A DNA stretch of 64,000 nucleotides. Source: Neophaeococcomyces mojaviensis (lineage: Eukaryota > Ascomycota > Eurotiomycetes > Chaetothyriales). A program made the translations under genes and the position numbers. Shown piece after piece: positions 56,495-64,000 of this stretch. Under the pieces are notes generated by a model, which worked only from the letters and a program-made list of their open reading frames with translations, searched no databases and had not been told where the DNA came from. The stretch spans positions 1 through 64,000 of the forward strand of contig JAPDRQ010000076.1 in assembly GCA_030247915.1 (NCBI GenBank). Direction: 5' to 3'. The number at the start of each line of letters is the position of its first letter. Position 1 is the first letter of the stretch.

Positions 56495-57115
56495 ATGGCA
56501 ACCTCGTTACATTCAGCAAAATCTATACTACGAAAGCAAGCCTATGTTTGCCCATCATGCGAGTTAAAACAGCTTCGGCTGTCCCCGGTCATGTACCCTC
56601 GACGAATAGTCCGCCACTCCTCCACAGACACCCCAGCACCATCTCTGCTAGCGAAGATCAAGGGTGATCTCAAGACAGCTATGAAGGCGAAAGACGCACC
56701 CCGTCTTAATGTCCTCAGGGCTATGATCACCGAATACAACAATGCCTCCAAGACCTCGACCCCAATAAAAACAGACCTACAGATGCTAGCATTATTGAAA
56801 AAGAAAAAGGTCGCCAGTGAAGCTGCAGCTGCAGAGGCAAAAGCGGCCAGTCGGAGTGACTTAGCAGAGAAGCAGATACAGGAGATCAAGGTGATTGATG
56901 AATATGCTGGCGAAGTCAAGTTGATGTCGGAGGATGAGCTACAGAGCATAGTGTCGGTTGTGGTTGACAATCTGAAAGCCGCCGCTTCCGGAGCTGAGCT
57001 GAAGGCTGGTCAGGTACTCAAGGAGGCCTTCCAACCAGGCGGGATGTTGGATGGAAAACCCGTTGATAAATCACAAGTCGCCAAGCTCGTGAACAATATG
57101 CTCGGCGTGAAATGA
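56495..57115 (+). CDS. AIM41: AIM41-like mitochondrial GatB/YqeY-domain protein
   Basis: Intron-free, 206 aa. An Arg/Lys/Ser-rich presequence (about residues 1-45, with CPSC and YPRRIVRHSS) predicts mitochondrial import. Residues 50-206 form a YqeY domain: LLAKIKGDLKTAMKAKDAPR, LNVLRAMITEYNNASKT, then a two-helix segment with KKKKVASEAAAAEAKAASRS and IKVIDEYAGEVKLMSEDELQ, ending VAKLVNNMLG. YqeY domains resemble the tRNA-binding tail domain of GatB amidotransferase subunits; the yeast protein is of unclear function but affects mitochondrial inheritance. The ATG at 56495 is well placed. It is tail-to-tail with the DPP5-like gene. Confidence 0.92.
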   Translation: MATSLHSAKSILRKQAYVCPSCELKQLRLSPVMYPRRIVRHSSTDTPAPSLLAKIKGDLKTAMKAKDAPRLNVLRAMITEYNNASKTSTPIKTDLQMLALLKKKKVASEAAAAEAKAASRSDLAEKQIQEIKVIDEYAGEVKLMSEDELQSIVSVVVDNLKAAASGAELKAGQVLKEAFQPGGMLDGKPVDKSQVAKLVNNMLGVK

Positions 57116-57536
57116 GCTACCTGTTGAATTTTGTTCTTGAGCCCGTCAATACTGGTGTTCAGTCTCCCTCGGAGTTTTGTTTTTCGCAGTCAAGAGGGAT
57201 CTTTATGTGCTTGAAATGTTAGTATGGACAGGGGACACCACAATCACCTGTTAGCAGGAAGTCGACAGGGATAATGGATTTATGACCAAAGGCCTGGGCT
57301 GTGTTTTGAATGATACCAATACCTCAGCAGGTGTTCGGATGTCGACCAAAATTGTTGTACATTATGTTCTTGTACTATACTTTTACTGCACATATCTGTA
57401 CATATGCAGCGAATACAATTTTGAATCTCTCCTCCACGATAGCTGGATCTACTACAGGCGTCCTTTCGAAGGCCACGGAATGACACTGAACAACAGACTC
57501 TTACACAACTTTTCTCGACACAGACTATCTGTCTAT
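57116..57536. other. convergent intergenic region
   Basis: A 421-bp space holding the 3' UTRs of AIM41 and the DPP5-like gene; no other feature seen. Confidence 0.6.
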
Positions 57537-59820
57537 CTATTTATCACTTGGTACCCTCCGTCTACCCTGCCTACAGAACTCATCGCCATTTCTCCCCTGT
57601 CGATCTTTAACTTCTGCCAATCCAACATACTTGTTACACCAGTTCAACACCACGAGACACCAAACAAGCGCATTCTCCTCCCTCAACACCCAATGTCCCT
57701 CGTCACTAAACGTTAGGAAACGACTCTCTATCCCACGTCCTTGGAGCACATTGAACGCCATCAACCCCTCGGCAATCGTCAGACGGTAGTCCAGTTCATT
57801 ATGAATGATCAGCATCGGCGTCTCCCACTTGTCGGTGAATCGAGCTGGATCCCATTTGTCGTACGTCTCGTGACGTTCCCACTGCGGGCCACCGAGGTCG
57901 TGGTTGGGAAAGTAAACTTCCTCGGATGCGAGTTGCCCACTTGTCATGCTCAGCACACCGTCGTGGCAGACCAGAGCTTTGAACTTTCGGCCTAGGGGGT
58001 GGCCTTGGAACCAGTTCATCATGTAACCGCCATATGACGCACCAAGCGCCACTGCGCGACTTGTATCGACAAAGTCAAGATGTGATTCGATGTGTTCGAA
58101 CCCTTTCTCGAGATCAATATATGGAGAACCGCCCCAGTTGTTGCGGATGGCGTCCGTAAATGGCTGACCATAACCAGTACTACCAGTAGGATTTGGACAA
58201 ATGACGACGTAGCCCTGTTCGGCGAAGAGGGCAGGGTTCCATCGGGTTGACCATTGGTCGTTCCATGCGCCCTGCGGACCACCATGAATCAAATAGGCTA
58301 ATGGGTACTTCTTCTTCGAATCAAAACTGGAAGGAACAGTCATCAGTGCATGTATCGGGTGATCATTGTCCCCTTTCCACCACAGAGACGAAACTTGCGA
58401 CGGAGACAGACCAAACTGATTGTGCATTATCGAGGGTTGTTGTACAATGCTAATGTCAATGTGGGATGCTGGTCCAGCAGTAACGGTATCAGTGTCTGAA
58501 GTTTTGGGATCAAGGATGGAGAAGATACTGTTGTCGACTAGACTGGTACTGGACATCAAAAGCTGGGAACTGTTTGGAATGGGTATTACCTCGGTGATAT
58601 AGTTCTTGTGAGTGAGTTGACGAGGTGGAACGGGATTGTCTAGGAGAACAGCGACCGCCCAAAGGGTGCCTGCGCCGGTGTCTTCGACTGAGGCGTAAAT
58701 GTATCTTGCGTCAGGGGACCAAACAATGCTGCTTGGAGAGAGCGACCAGAATTTGTTTTCGGTCTGTAGGCGGGCTGGCGGCGTGAGTGTTGTCGCAGAG
58801 AACCTAAACTGAGGTGCTGATTCGGGCGACGATGTTGAGCGACTCGCGAAGAAAACCTTGATGATTTCGTTCTTGTCACTTTCGTAGCCATCTGTACGCA
58901 TTTGTAGGAAAGCGAGAGTTCCGTCATGAGCAAAGACCGGGGAAGTTGCAGCGCCTTCGAAGCCGGGGAGGTATATTTTCTGAGGTTTTGGGTCGCTCAT
59001 GTCCATAAGTTCTTCCTTGGGAATCCAGTATGCGTTGCATTTTGTATGCGTTGATGGGTTGAGGTCTGGGTCCTTTGCTACGATGGCCAAGCCGTCATGG
59101 CCGATATCGAAGTGGTCTGTCCCGCCGAATGGTGGGATGGGACACTCTAGAGCGGTGCCTTTCAAGGCGTTTGTGAAGCCTGTGAGGTTGTAGCGACCTT
59201 CCCTACCTTGCACTCGTGCTGGAGCTTTCTTGAGGATCGCTGTGAAAATAGTGTTTCGTTCTTTAGCGGTCCAGCTATCCCAGTGACGAACAAAGGTTGC
59301 ATCATATACTTTGGCGGTTGTCAAAGACTTTGGGGAATCCTTAGGATTGTGGAGGCTACCATCGGGATTTGCTTTACCAGCGACAGCAATGGCAACCATT
59401 CCAATTCCAACTTTACAAACCTTAAGACTCGACACTGGACCGGCAATGTTGCCGGCTGTGTAAGGCTTGCCAGGTGCATCGACATCCGCAATAATGAGGC
59501 TTGTGTTACCATTCTCACCGTCTTTCAACCACACTAGCTGATTGCCGTCACCTAACCATCGTGGTTCGCTAGCTTTGGCATCGTTGCTGAGCACATTCTG
59601 CTCCCCGGAGTCGAAGTCGTAGACTATCACTTCTGATGTCTTGCTGTGAGACTCGAAGGAGTAGACGGATTGCGTAAAGACAAATTTCTTGCCATCTGGA
59701 CTGGGGATTCCAGGTGTTCGTCTAGGTGCACTAAGGAGCTGCCTGACAGGGTTAGAATATACCTTTCATCCGCATTCGATGCATATACTCTGGCCCAAAT
59801 CTCTTCACTTTAATTGTCAT
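57537..59820 (-). CDS. dpp5: S9 prolyl-oligopeptidase family hydrolase (DPP5 / acylaminoacyl-peptidase type)
   Basis: Two exons, 59820-59789 and 59742-57537, separated by a 46-bp intron (GTATAT to GTCAG); 745 aa. The tiny first exon encodes MTIKVKRFGPE and joins QLLSAPRRTPGIPSPDGKKF, the family start, then VFTQSVYSFESHSKTSE. The N-terminal seven-bladed propeller is followed by an alpha/beta-hydrolase domain with LIHGGPQGAWNDQWSTRWNP, nucleophile Ser580 in LGASYGGYM, and predicted Asp662 (NELDYRL) and His694 (DEGHWV). It should release N-terminal dipeptides or acylated residues. Secreted fungal DppV has a signal peptide; this protein has none, so a cytosolic role is more likely. Catalytic residues are intact. 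Confidence 0.94.
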
Positions 59821-60464
59821 CTTCACAGCTGGTATTCTTGGGTTACAAACAATCACAGTTGGCTTATTACACCGCTAGAAAATGGTGATGAAAACACTTT
59901 AATTCTATAATGGCTTGAAAAGCAAGCTGTTGCTGCAGGGACCAAAAGCTTAAACTCGAAGTCGGGTCCGTGCTCGGTTAAACAAGGCTGGAGACCGCAG
60001 GAGCATGACGGGAAGCTTTGAGTCTGGGGAAATGGAACCGAGTGGACCCGATTATCTGGCGTGACCTGGGGAAATGAGCAATCACCTGGCACCTTCCCGA
60101 GTTCGGAATATGACGAAGCGAATCGAAGAGTCGAGGAGTCAGCCACCTTCCCGTTGTCTCTTCGTCTCAATTTCAATCGTTCTTTCTTTTCAACCTACCA
60201 CTTTGTCGGGGTTTTCAACCAATCTATCTTGTCAAATCAACTGCTCCTAACACTACTTCGTCCACGTTATCGTGGAGACTGTGAGACTTGTCATACTGTT
60301 GCATCATCGCGCAGATGATAACAACACAGTGTCAAGCTTTGATGACCACCAGCGCGTTCAGGGTGTGAGGAGGCTGATTGCCATCGGCATCGGGTAATCA
60401 GCTGAACATTCTATCACTATATTCTAAACACATCTAAAAAATATCAATTCAAAGCACTGTCATC
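59821..60464. promoter_or_regulatory. divergent promoter region DPP5-like / RapZ-like
   Basis: A 644-bp head-to-head intergenic space. The RapZ-side part has a CT-rich stretch (TTCCCGTTGTCTCTTCGTCT, 60150-60169). No specific binding site is claimed. Confidence 0.5.
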
Positions 60465-61211
60465 ATGAAACGTGTCAGGACCAAAAGCAGCGATATCGCT
60501 GGCAATATGGATCCTCCTAAGCGGAACAAGGAGGGATCGCCCAAGGGTAGAGACAGCCCGGGAAGCCCGAAGGAGAAGTTTATTGACGGTAGCGACAAAG
60601 AAAATACGCAATTCTATCTCCGGATTGTTTCTCATGGCCGTGCCAATGGTCCATTGAACGACCCAGAAGATGGCGAGGAGATGCTCAAGTTTTCGGTCCG
60701 CGACGTCCCGAATCCTCCTGCTAAGCTCCGAAAAAACTATACGGGACTCTCACCACGCATGCGCAAAGAAATCTTCTCTGACAAAATTGCGCGTAACAAA
60801 TACGATACCATTGTCACTGAGATGGAAAAGATGATGCAGTCTATGGAGACTGCCGTGGCATACGATGATGCTCACAAGGACGAAGTAGATGAGCCTGCCG
60901 CCACAACTCTTATCATCAGTATTCAGTGTGAGGAAGGCAAACATCGCAGCGTGAGTTACGCTGAAGAACTAGGCCAAAGCGCTAAGCGTAAGGATTGGGC
61001 AATCAGTATCGAGCACAGAGATTTAGGTGTGGGCCAAGCAGACGGTGGCTTGGATGAAGATGATAGCGAGGAGCCCACCTCGCCAATCAACGGCAAGCCA
61101 AAAGAGAGCATCAAAATCAGGAAGAAGAAAGACAAACATTTGAAGAAGGCACGAAATCAACGACTGCAGGTTGAAATTGCTGATAGCGGCGCCGAAGATG
61201 GCTTTCATTGA
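60465..61211 (+). CDS. RapZ C-terminal-domain protein
   Basis: 248 aa, no intron, ATG at 60465. After a Lys/Ser/Pro-rich start, residues 50-170 match the fungal RapZ_C domain: LRIVSHGRANGPL, DVPNPPAKLRKNYTGLSPRM, and the core ISIQCEEGKHRSVSYAEELG (about 151-170), corresponding to the C-x-GG-x-HRSV-x-x-AE signature of bacterial RapZ/YvcJ. In bacteria the C-terminal domain senses glucosamine-6-phosphate and binds small RNAs; the N-terminal P-loop kinase half is absent here, as in other fungal members, so only the phosphosugar-type domain remains. The C-terminus is Asp/Glu- then Lys-rich (KIRKKKDKHLKKARNQR), possibly nuclear. The fungal function is unknown. Confidence 0.88.
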   Translation: MKRVRTKSSDIAGNMDPPKRNKEGSPKGRDSPGSPKEKFIDGSDKENTQFYLRIVSHGRANGPLNDPEDGEEMLKFSVRDVPNPPAKLRKNYTGLSPRMRKEIFSDKIARNKYDTIVTEMEKMMQSMETAVAYDDAHKDEVDEPAATTLIISIQCEEGKHRSVSYAEELGQSAKRKDWAISIEHRDLGVGQADGGLDEDDSEEPTSPINGKPKESIKIRKKKDKHLKKARNQRLQVEIADSGAEDGFH

Positions 61212-61631
61212 GTAACAAAGGTTACAGTTTTGCTTTCAGTATGGTCAACTAGGTTGCCAGTTGGAAGGGCTGATATATGAACGCCATCATGGACGAACAA
61301 GTCGCACTGCGCGTCTTGGTCAGTCCTTATTTGCAGGCATCTGAATGCTAAATCTCCACTCACACAGTAAATTTGTCTTGTCGACTCCTAATGTAATGTA
61401 CTTTTAACACTTCACTAAGACTTCACAACTGCTTATGTGTGTGAACATCTCTGTTTGGCAGTTAACATACGACAGATTGCTCGCGGACTTTAGAAAGTGG
61501 CAGGTCTGCCAAGTACCTATGTCCGGTCTATAAATAATCCGAGATCTTGGCGTCTTCCTCGCTACCTGCCAGATCATTGGATGCTCATTTTGACATTCAA
61601 GGTCTATCGATCTACTCGGTGTTATAAGGTA
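61212..61631. other. intergenic region upstream of TRM1
   Basis: Holds the 3' UTR of the RapZ-like gene and the TRM1 promoter. In-frame upstream ATG at 61581 could extend TRM1 further. Confidence 0.55.
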
Positions 61632-64000
61632 ATGTTGGGTATCCTCACGCGTCGTTCCTTCTCTCCGAGTCTATGCAGGGCTGTTTGCCAGTCTCATGTT
61701 CCATTCTCACAAAAAAGTTGTGAAATCGCTATCCGAAATTTGATTTGCAGGCAATTTCTTCGAGGCATCAAAATGGCACCCGAAGTTGTTCCAGTCAAGA
61801 TCAACGAGCGTTATTATCGCACTATCCAAGAAGGCCAAGCTTCTATTCTTGCGCCATATCAACAAGAGTCAAAAGAGTCAAAGAAAGCAGCCGCTCAGTC
61901 TGGCACACCGAGAAACAACGATGAAGGCAATCAAGCTGTTTTCTACAATCCTATTCAACAGTACAACCGAGACCTCAGCGTGCTTGCCATCTTAGTATAC
62001 GGTGAGAGTGCTGTGGCACTCAAAAGATCAAGACGCGACAAGAATGCTTCTCTAACCCAAAAGAAAAGCAGAAAAGCCGATAGGGGGAAGCATCATGAAC
62101 CAGATGCGTCACGTGACGTTTCCATAACGAACACGCTGGCGGAGGCCAACGGGAGCAGGAAGCGAAAAGCTGACGAAGCTGACCTCGTGAAAGGTGATGA
62201 TGTTGTGGCAAACAGCAGCGTCAAGAAGACTCGGTCCGACGCTGATGAAACGTACGGGATGGAAGAAATAGAAGTGCAAGAGCTCAAGACTCGCACAGTC
62301 GAACCACAAACAGCACTGCCACTAGAACCGAAGCCTCAAAACGAACATCCATCAGCAGATGCTGCGACCCATACAGCCAAGGAGAAGGCTACACGCCAAG
62401 TACCGTTCACCATTCTCGATGCACTGTCGGCAAGCGGTCTAAGAGCGATCCGTTACGCGAAGGAGATTCCTTTTGCCAGCGCTATCATTGCTAACGACCT
62501 GCTTTCCGATGCAGTCGAAGCTATCAATCTCAACATTAAGCACAACAACTTGAAGGACAAGGTGTATTCGCATGTTGGCGACGCTCGTCATTTCATGTAC
62601 AGCACAACGAGCAACGAGCACCTTAGTCGAGTCCCAGGCAATATCCACAAATTCGATGTCGTTGATTTGGATCCGTACGGCACCGCCGCTCCATTTCTTG
62701 ATGCAGCTCTCCAGTCTGTTGTTGACGGAGGTCTCCTTTGTGTGACGTGCACCGATGCCGGCGTGTGGGCTTCCAATGGATATCCAGAGAAAGCATTTGC
62801 ACTTTACAGCGGCCTGCCCCTAAAAGGAGCTCATTCCCATGAAGCAGGTCTACGATTGATCCTACATGCTATTTCTACATCAGCGGCTAAATATGGAATC
62901 GCAATTGAACCTTTGCTCTCACTTTCAATCGATTTCTATGCCCGGCTCTTCATTCGTGTCCACAAATCACAGCAAGACGTCAAACTACTGGCTGGTACAA
63001 CCATGCTTGTCTATAACTGTGACCAAGGATGCGGTGCTTGGGAGACGCAACTAGCTGCTCGCAACCAGGAGAGGAAAGCGAAAAATAATGATACATATTT
63101 CAAGCATGGCTTTGCACAAGCACCGTCCATCGATAAACATTGTGGACACTGTGGCTCAAAGTCACACCTTGGAGGACCGATATGGGCCGGGCCATTACAT
63201 AATCCGATATTCATCCGAAAGATTCTTGACCGGCTGCCTGGACTCGACAAGACAGTGTATGGCACGACGGACAGAATCAAAGGCATGCTAACTGTGGCAC
63301 TGGAGGAGGAAGAGCTTGATTGGAACCCATCAATGCCTCGTAACGTTGACCCATCAAACAGTGCTGCTAGTCGACAAGCCGAATGTGATACGGCAAGCGG
63401 GACTGAGATCGTTAAAGATTCTGCCATTGTACCACGACTACCCCCTGAACTTCTGTCCCCATCACCATTCTTCTTCCTGCCAACTTACCTTGCAAAGGTC
63501 ATCTCCCTACCCACGCCTGCGGAGGACCCGCTTCGAGGAGCATTTCTTGGCCTAGGCTACACATGCACGCGTTCTCATTGCAAGCCAGGCAGCTTTAAAA
63601 CCAATGCACCATGGTCCGTCATTTGGGAGGTTATGCGAGAATGGGCGCGACAGCAAGAGCCGGAACGCATACCACGGTTGCTTGGTGAAGGAGAATTTGT
63701 AGACAGGGGGAGCGTCAAGAGATCGAGCCCGGGATGGAATATCTTGAAGCGCTTGAGGGGTAGAGAAGGCGACAACGTCGCTGTCGCTAAGTTAAGGGAG
63801 ACACTGCGTCAGAAGTTGGGATATGGAATAGGTGCTGCGGACATCGAGACCAAAGCCGATCTAACAACATTACTGCAAAGTGTTCTTTATGAGCTCGAAC
63901 ACCCCGTGGGCAAGCTTAATGGTGTCGCTGATCAAGCCTCGAGCATTGCTGGAGTTACTGAAGATAGAGCCAACGCCAACGGGCAGCAAATGTTGACTGC
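61632..64000 (+). CDS. TRM1: tRNA (guanine26-N2)-dimethyltransferase Trm1, 3' end outside window
   Basis: An open frame without introns runs from ATG 61632 to the window end. It makes m2,2G26 in tRNA from S-adenosylmethionine. From the internal ATG at 61773: VKINERYYRTIQEGQASILA, AVFYNPIQQYNRDLSVLAIL (family N-terminal motifs), a Lys/Arg-rich insert of about 120 residues typical of filamentous fungi, SAM site FTILDALSASGLRAIRYAKE, then FDVVDLDPYGTAAPFLDAAL and VTCTDAGVW. A zinc-type segment (CDQGC ... HCGHCGSKSHLGGPIWAGPL) follows. Upstream ATGs at 61632 and 61581 are in frame and add 47 or 64 residues rich in Arg/Ser with almost no acids (MLGILTRRSFSPSLCRA), a good mitochondrial presequence; 61773 would give the nuclear/cytosolic form, as in yeast. 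About 790 codons are visible. Confidence 0.95.
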   Translation, partial: MLGILTRRSFSPSLCRAVCQSHVPFSQKSCEIAIRNLICRQFLRGIKMAPEVVPVKINERYYRTIQEGQASILAPYQQESKESKKAAAQSGTPRNNDEGNQAVFYNPIQQYNRDLSVLAILVYGESAVALKRSRRDKNASLTQKKSRKADRGKHHEPDASRDVSITNTLAEANGSRKRKADEADLVKGDDVVANSSVKKTRSDADETYGMEEIEVQELKTRTVEPQTALPLEPKPQNEHPSADAATHTAKEKATRQVPFTILDALSASGLRAIRYAKEIPFASAIIANDLLSDAVEAINLNIKHNNLKDKVYSHVGDARHFMYSTTSNEHLSRVPGNIHKFDVVDLDPYGTAAPFLDAALQSVVDGGLLCVTCTDAGVWASNGYPEKAFALYSGLPLKGAHSHEAGLRLILHAISTSAAKYGIAIEPLLSLSIDFYARLFIRVHKSQQDVKLLAGTTMLVYNCDQGCGAWETQLAARNQERKAKNNDTYFKHGFAQAPSIDKHCGHCGSKSHLGGPIWAGPLHNPIFIRKILDRLPGLDKTVYGTTDRIKGMLTVALEEEELDWNPSMPRNVDPSNSAASRQAECDTASGTEIVKDSAIVPRLPPELLSPSPFFFLPTYLAKVISLPTPAEDPLRGAFLGLGYTCTRSHCKPGSFKTNAPWSVIWEVMREWARQQEPERIPRLLGEGEFVDRGSVKRSSPGWNILKRLRGREGDNVAVAKLRETLRQKLGYGIGAADIETKADLTTLLQSVLYELEHPVGKLNGVADQASSIAGVTEDRANANGQQMLT

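Noticed and set aside
56542..56970. 142-codon minus-strand frame opposite AIM41
   Set aside because: It is the antisense of a conserved coding exon and shows only the mirror composition of that gene.
1..64000. CRISPR arrays, rRNA, tRNA genes
   Set aside because: No direct-repeat/spacer arrays and no tRNA-like B-box with matching stems were seen while reading; the organism is eukaryotic.

Overview
The window looks like nuclear DNA of a filamentous ascomycete (Pezizomycotina, possibly a dothideomycete; the class is a guess). Genes have short 46-100 bp GT-AG introns. The gene set is typical of moulds: GH67 alpha-glucuronidase, RTA1 protein, P450, Baeyer-Villiger and phenol-hydroxylase-type flavoproteins, a Nup170 nucleoporin, and DPP5. 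Several stretches carry the clearest possible sign of repeat-induced point mutation (RIP): hundreds of bases almost without CpA or TpG, while CpG is kept.

Layout. 1-11 kb: a sulfotransferase-like membrane protein, a secreted GH67 alpha-glucuronidase, an RTA1-family 7-TM protein and a cytochrome P450. 11.3-13.4 kb: one complete but RIP-killed pogo/Fot1 DNA transposon with TA target duplication. 14-25 kb: a fungal transcription-factor-domain protein, a TMEM184/Ost-alpha membrane protein, a DUF3176-like membrane protein that lacks its middle, and a large glycosylated membrane protein of unknown function. 26-38 kb: an oxidative island with three different FAD monooxygenases, a CFEM-like anchored surface protein and the stump of a maleylacetate reductase gene. 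Together with the wrecked transporter next door this looks like a decayed aromatic-catabolism or secondary-metabolite cluster.

38.2-47.2 kb is the centrepiece. A major-facilitator transporter gene has been split by about 8 kb of nested retroelements. A Gypsy element sits in its last part (TSD TAGAA) and is itself hit by a GC-rich hAT-like MITE (8-bp TSD ATTACGAT), two LTRs of one family in opposite orientation (4-bp TSDs) and a solo LTR (TSD CTAAC). A further LTR, itself carrying two solo LTRs (TSDs ACTAG and GTACC), replaces the middle of the transporter gene. RIP has spread from the Gypsy into the flanking transporter exons, but most nested insertions are far less mutated. The locus is therefore a readable insertion stratigraphy.

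47.2-51.9 kb is almost gene-free. 52-64 kb is conserved housekeeping DNA: Nup170, divergent from AIM41 (mitochondrial GatB/YqeY protein), which is tail-to-tail with a DPP5/acylaminoacyl-peptidase-type S9 hydrolase, then a RapZ C-terminal-domain protein and TRM1 (tRNA m2,2G26 methyltransferase), which runs off the end. TRM1 shows in-frame upstream starts that would encode a mitochondrial presequence. The contrast between the RIP-scarred accessory half and this intact core is the main structural feature of the window.
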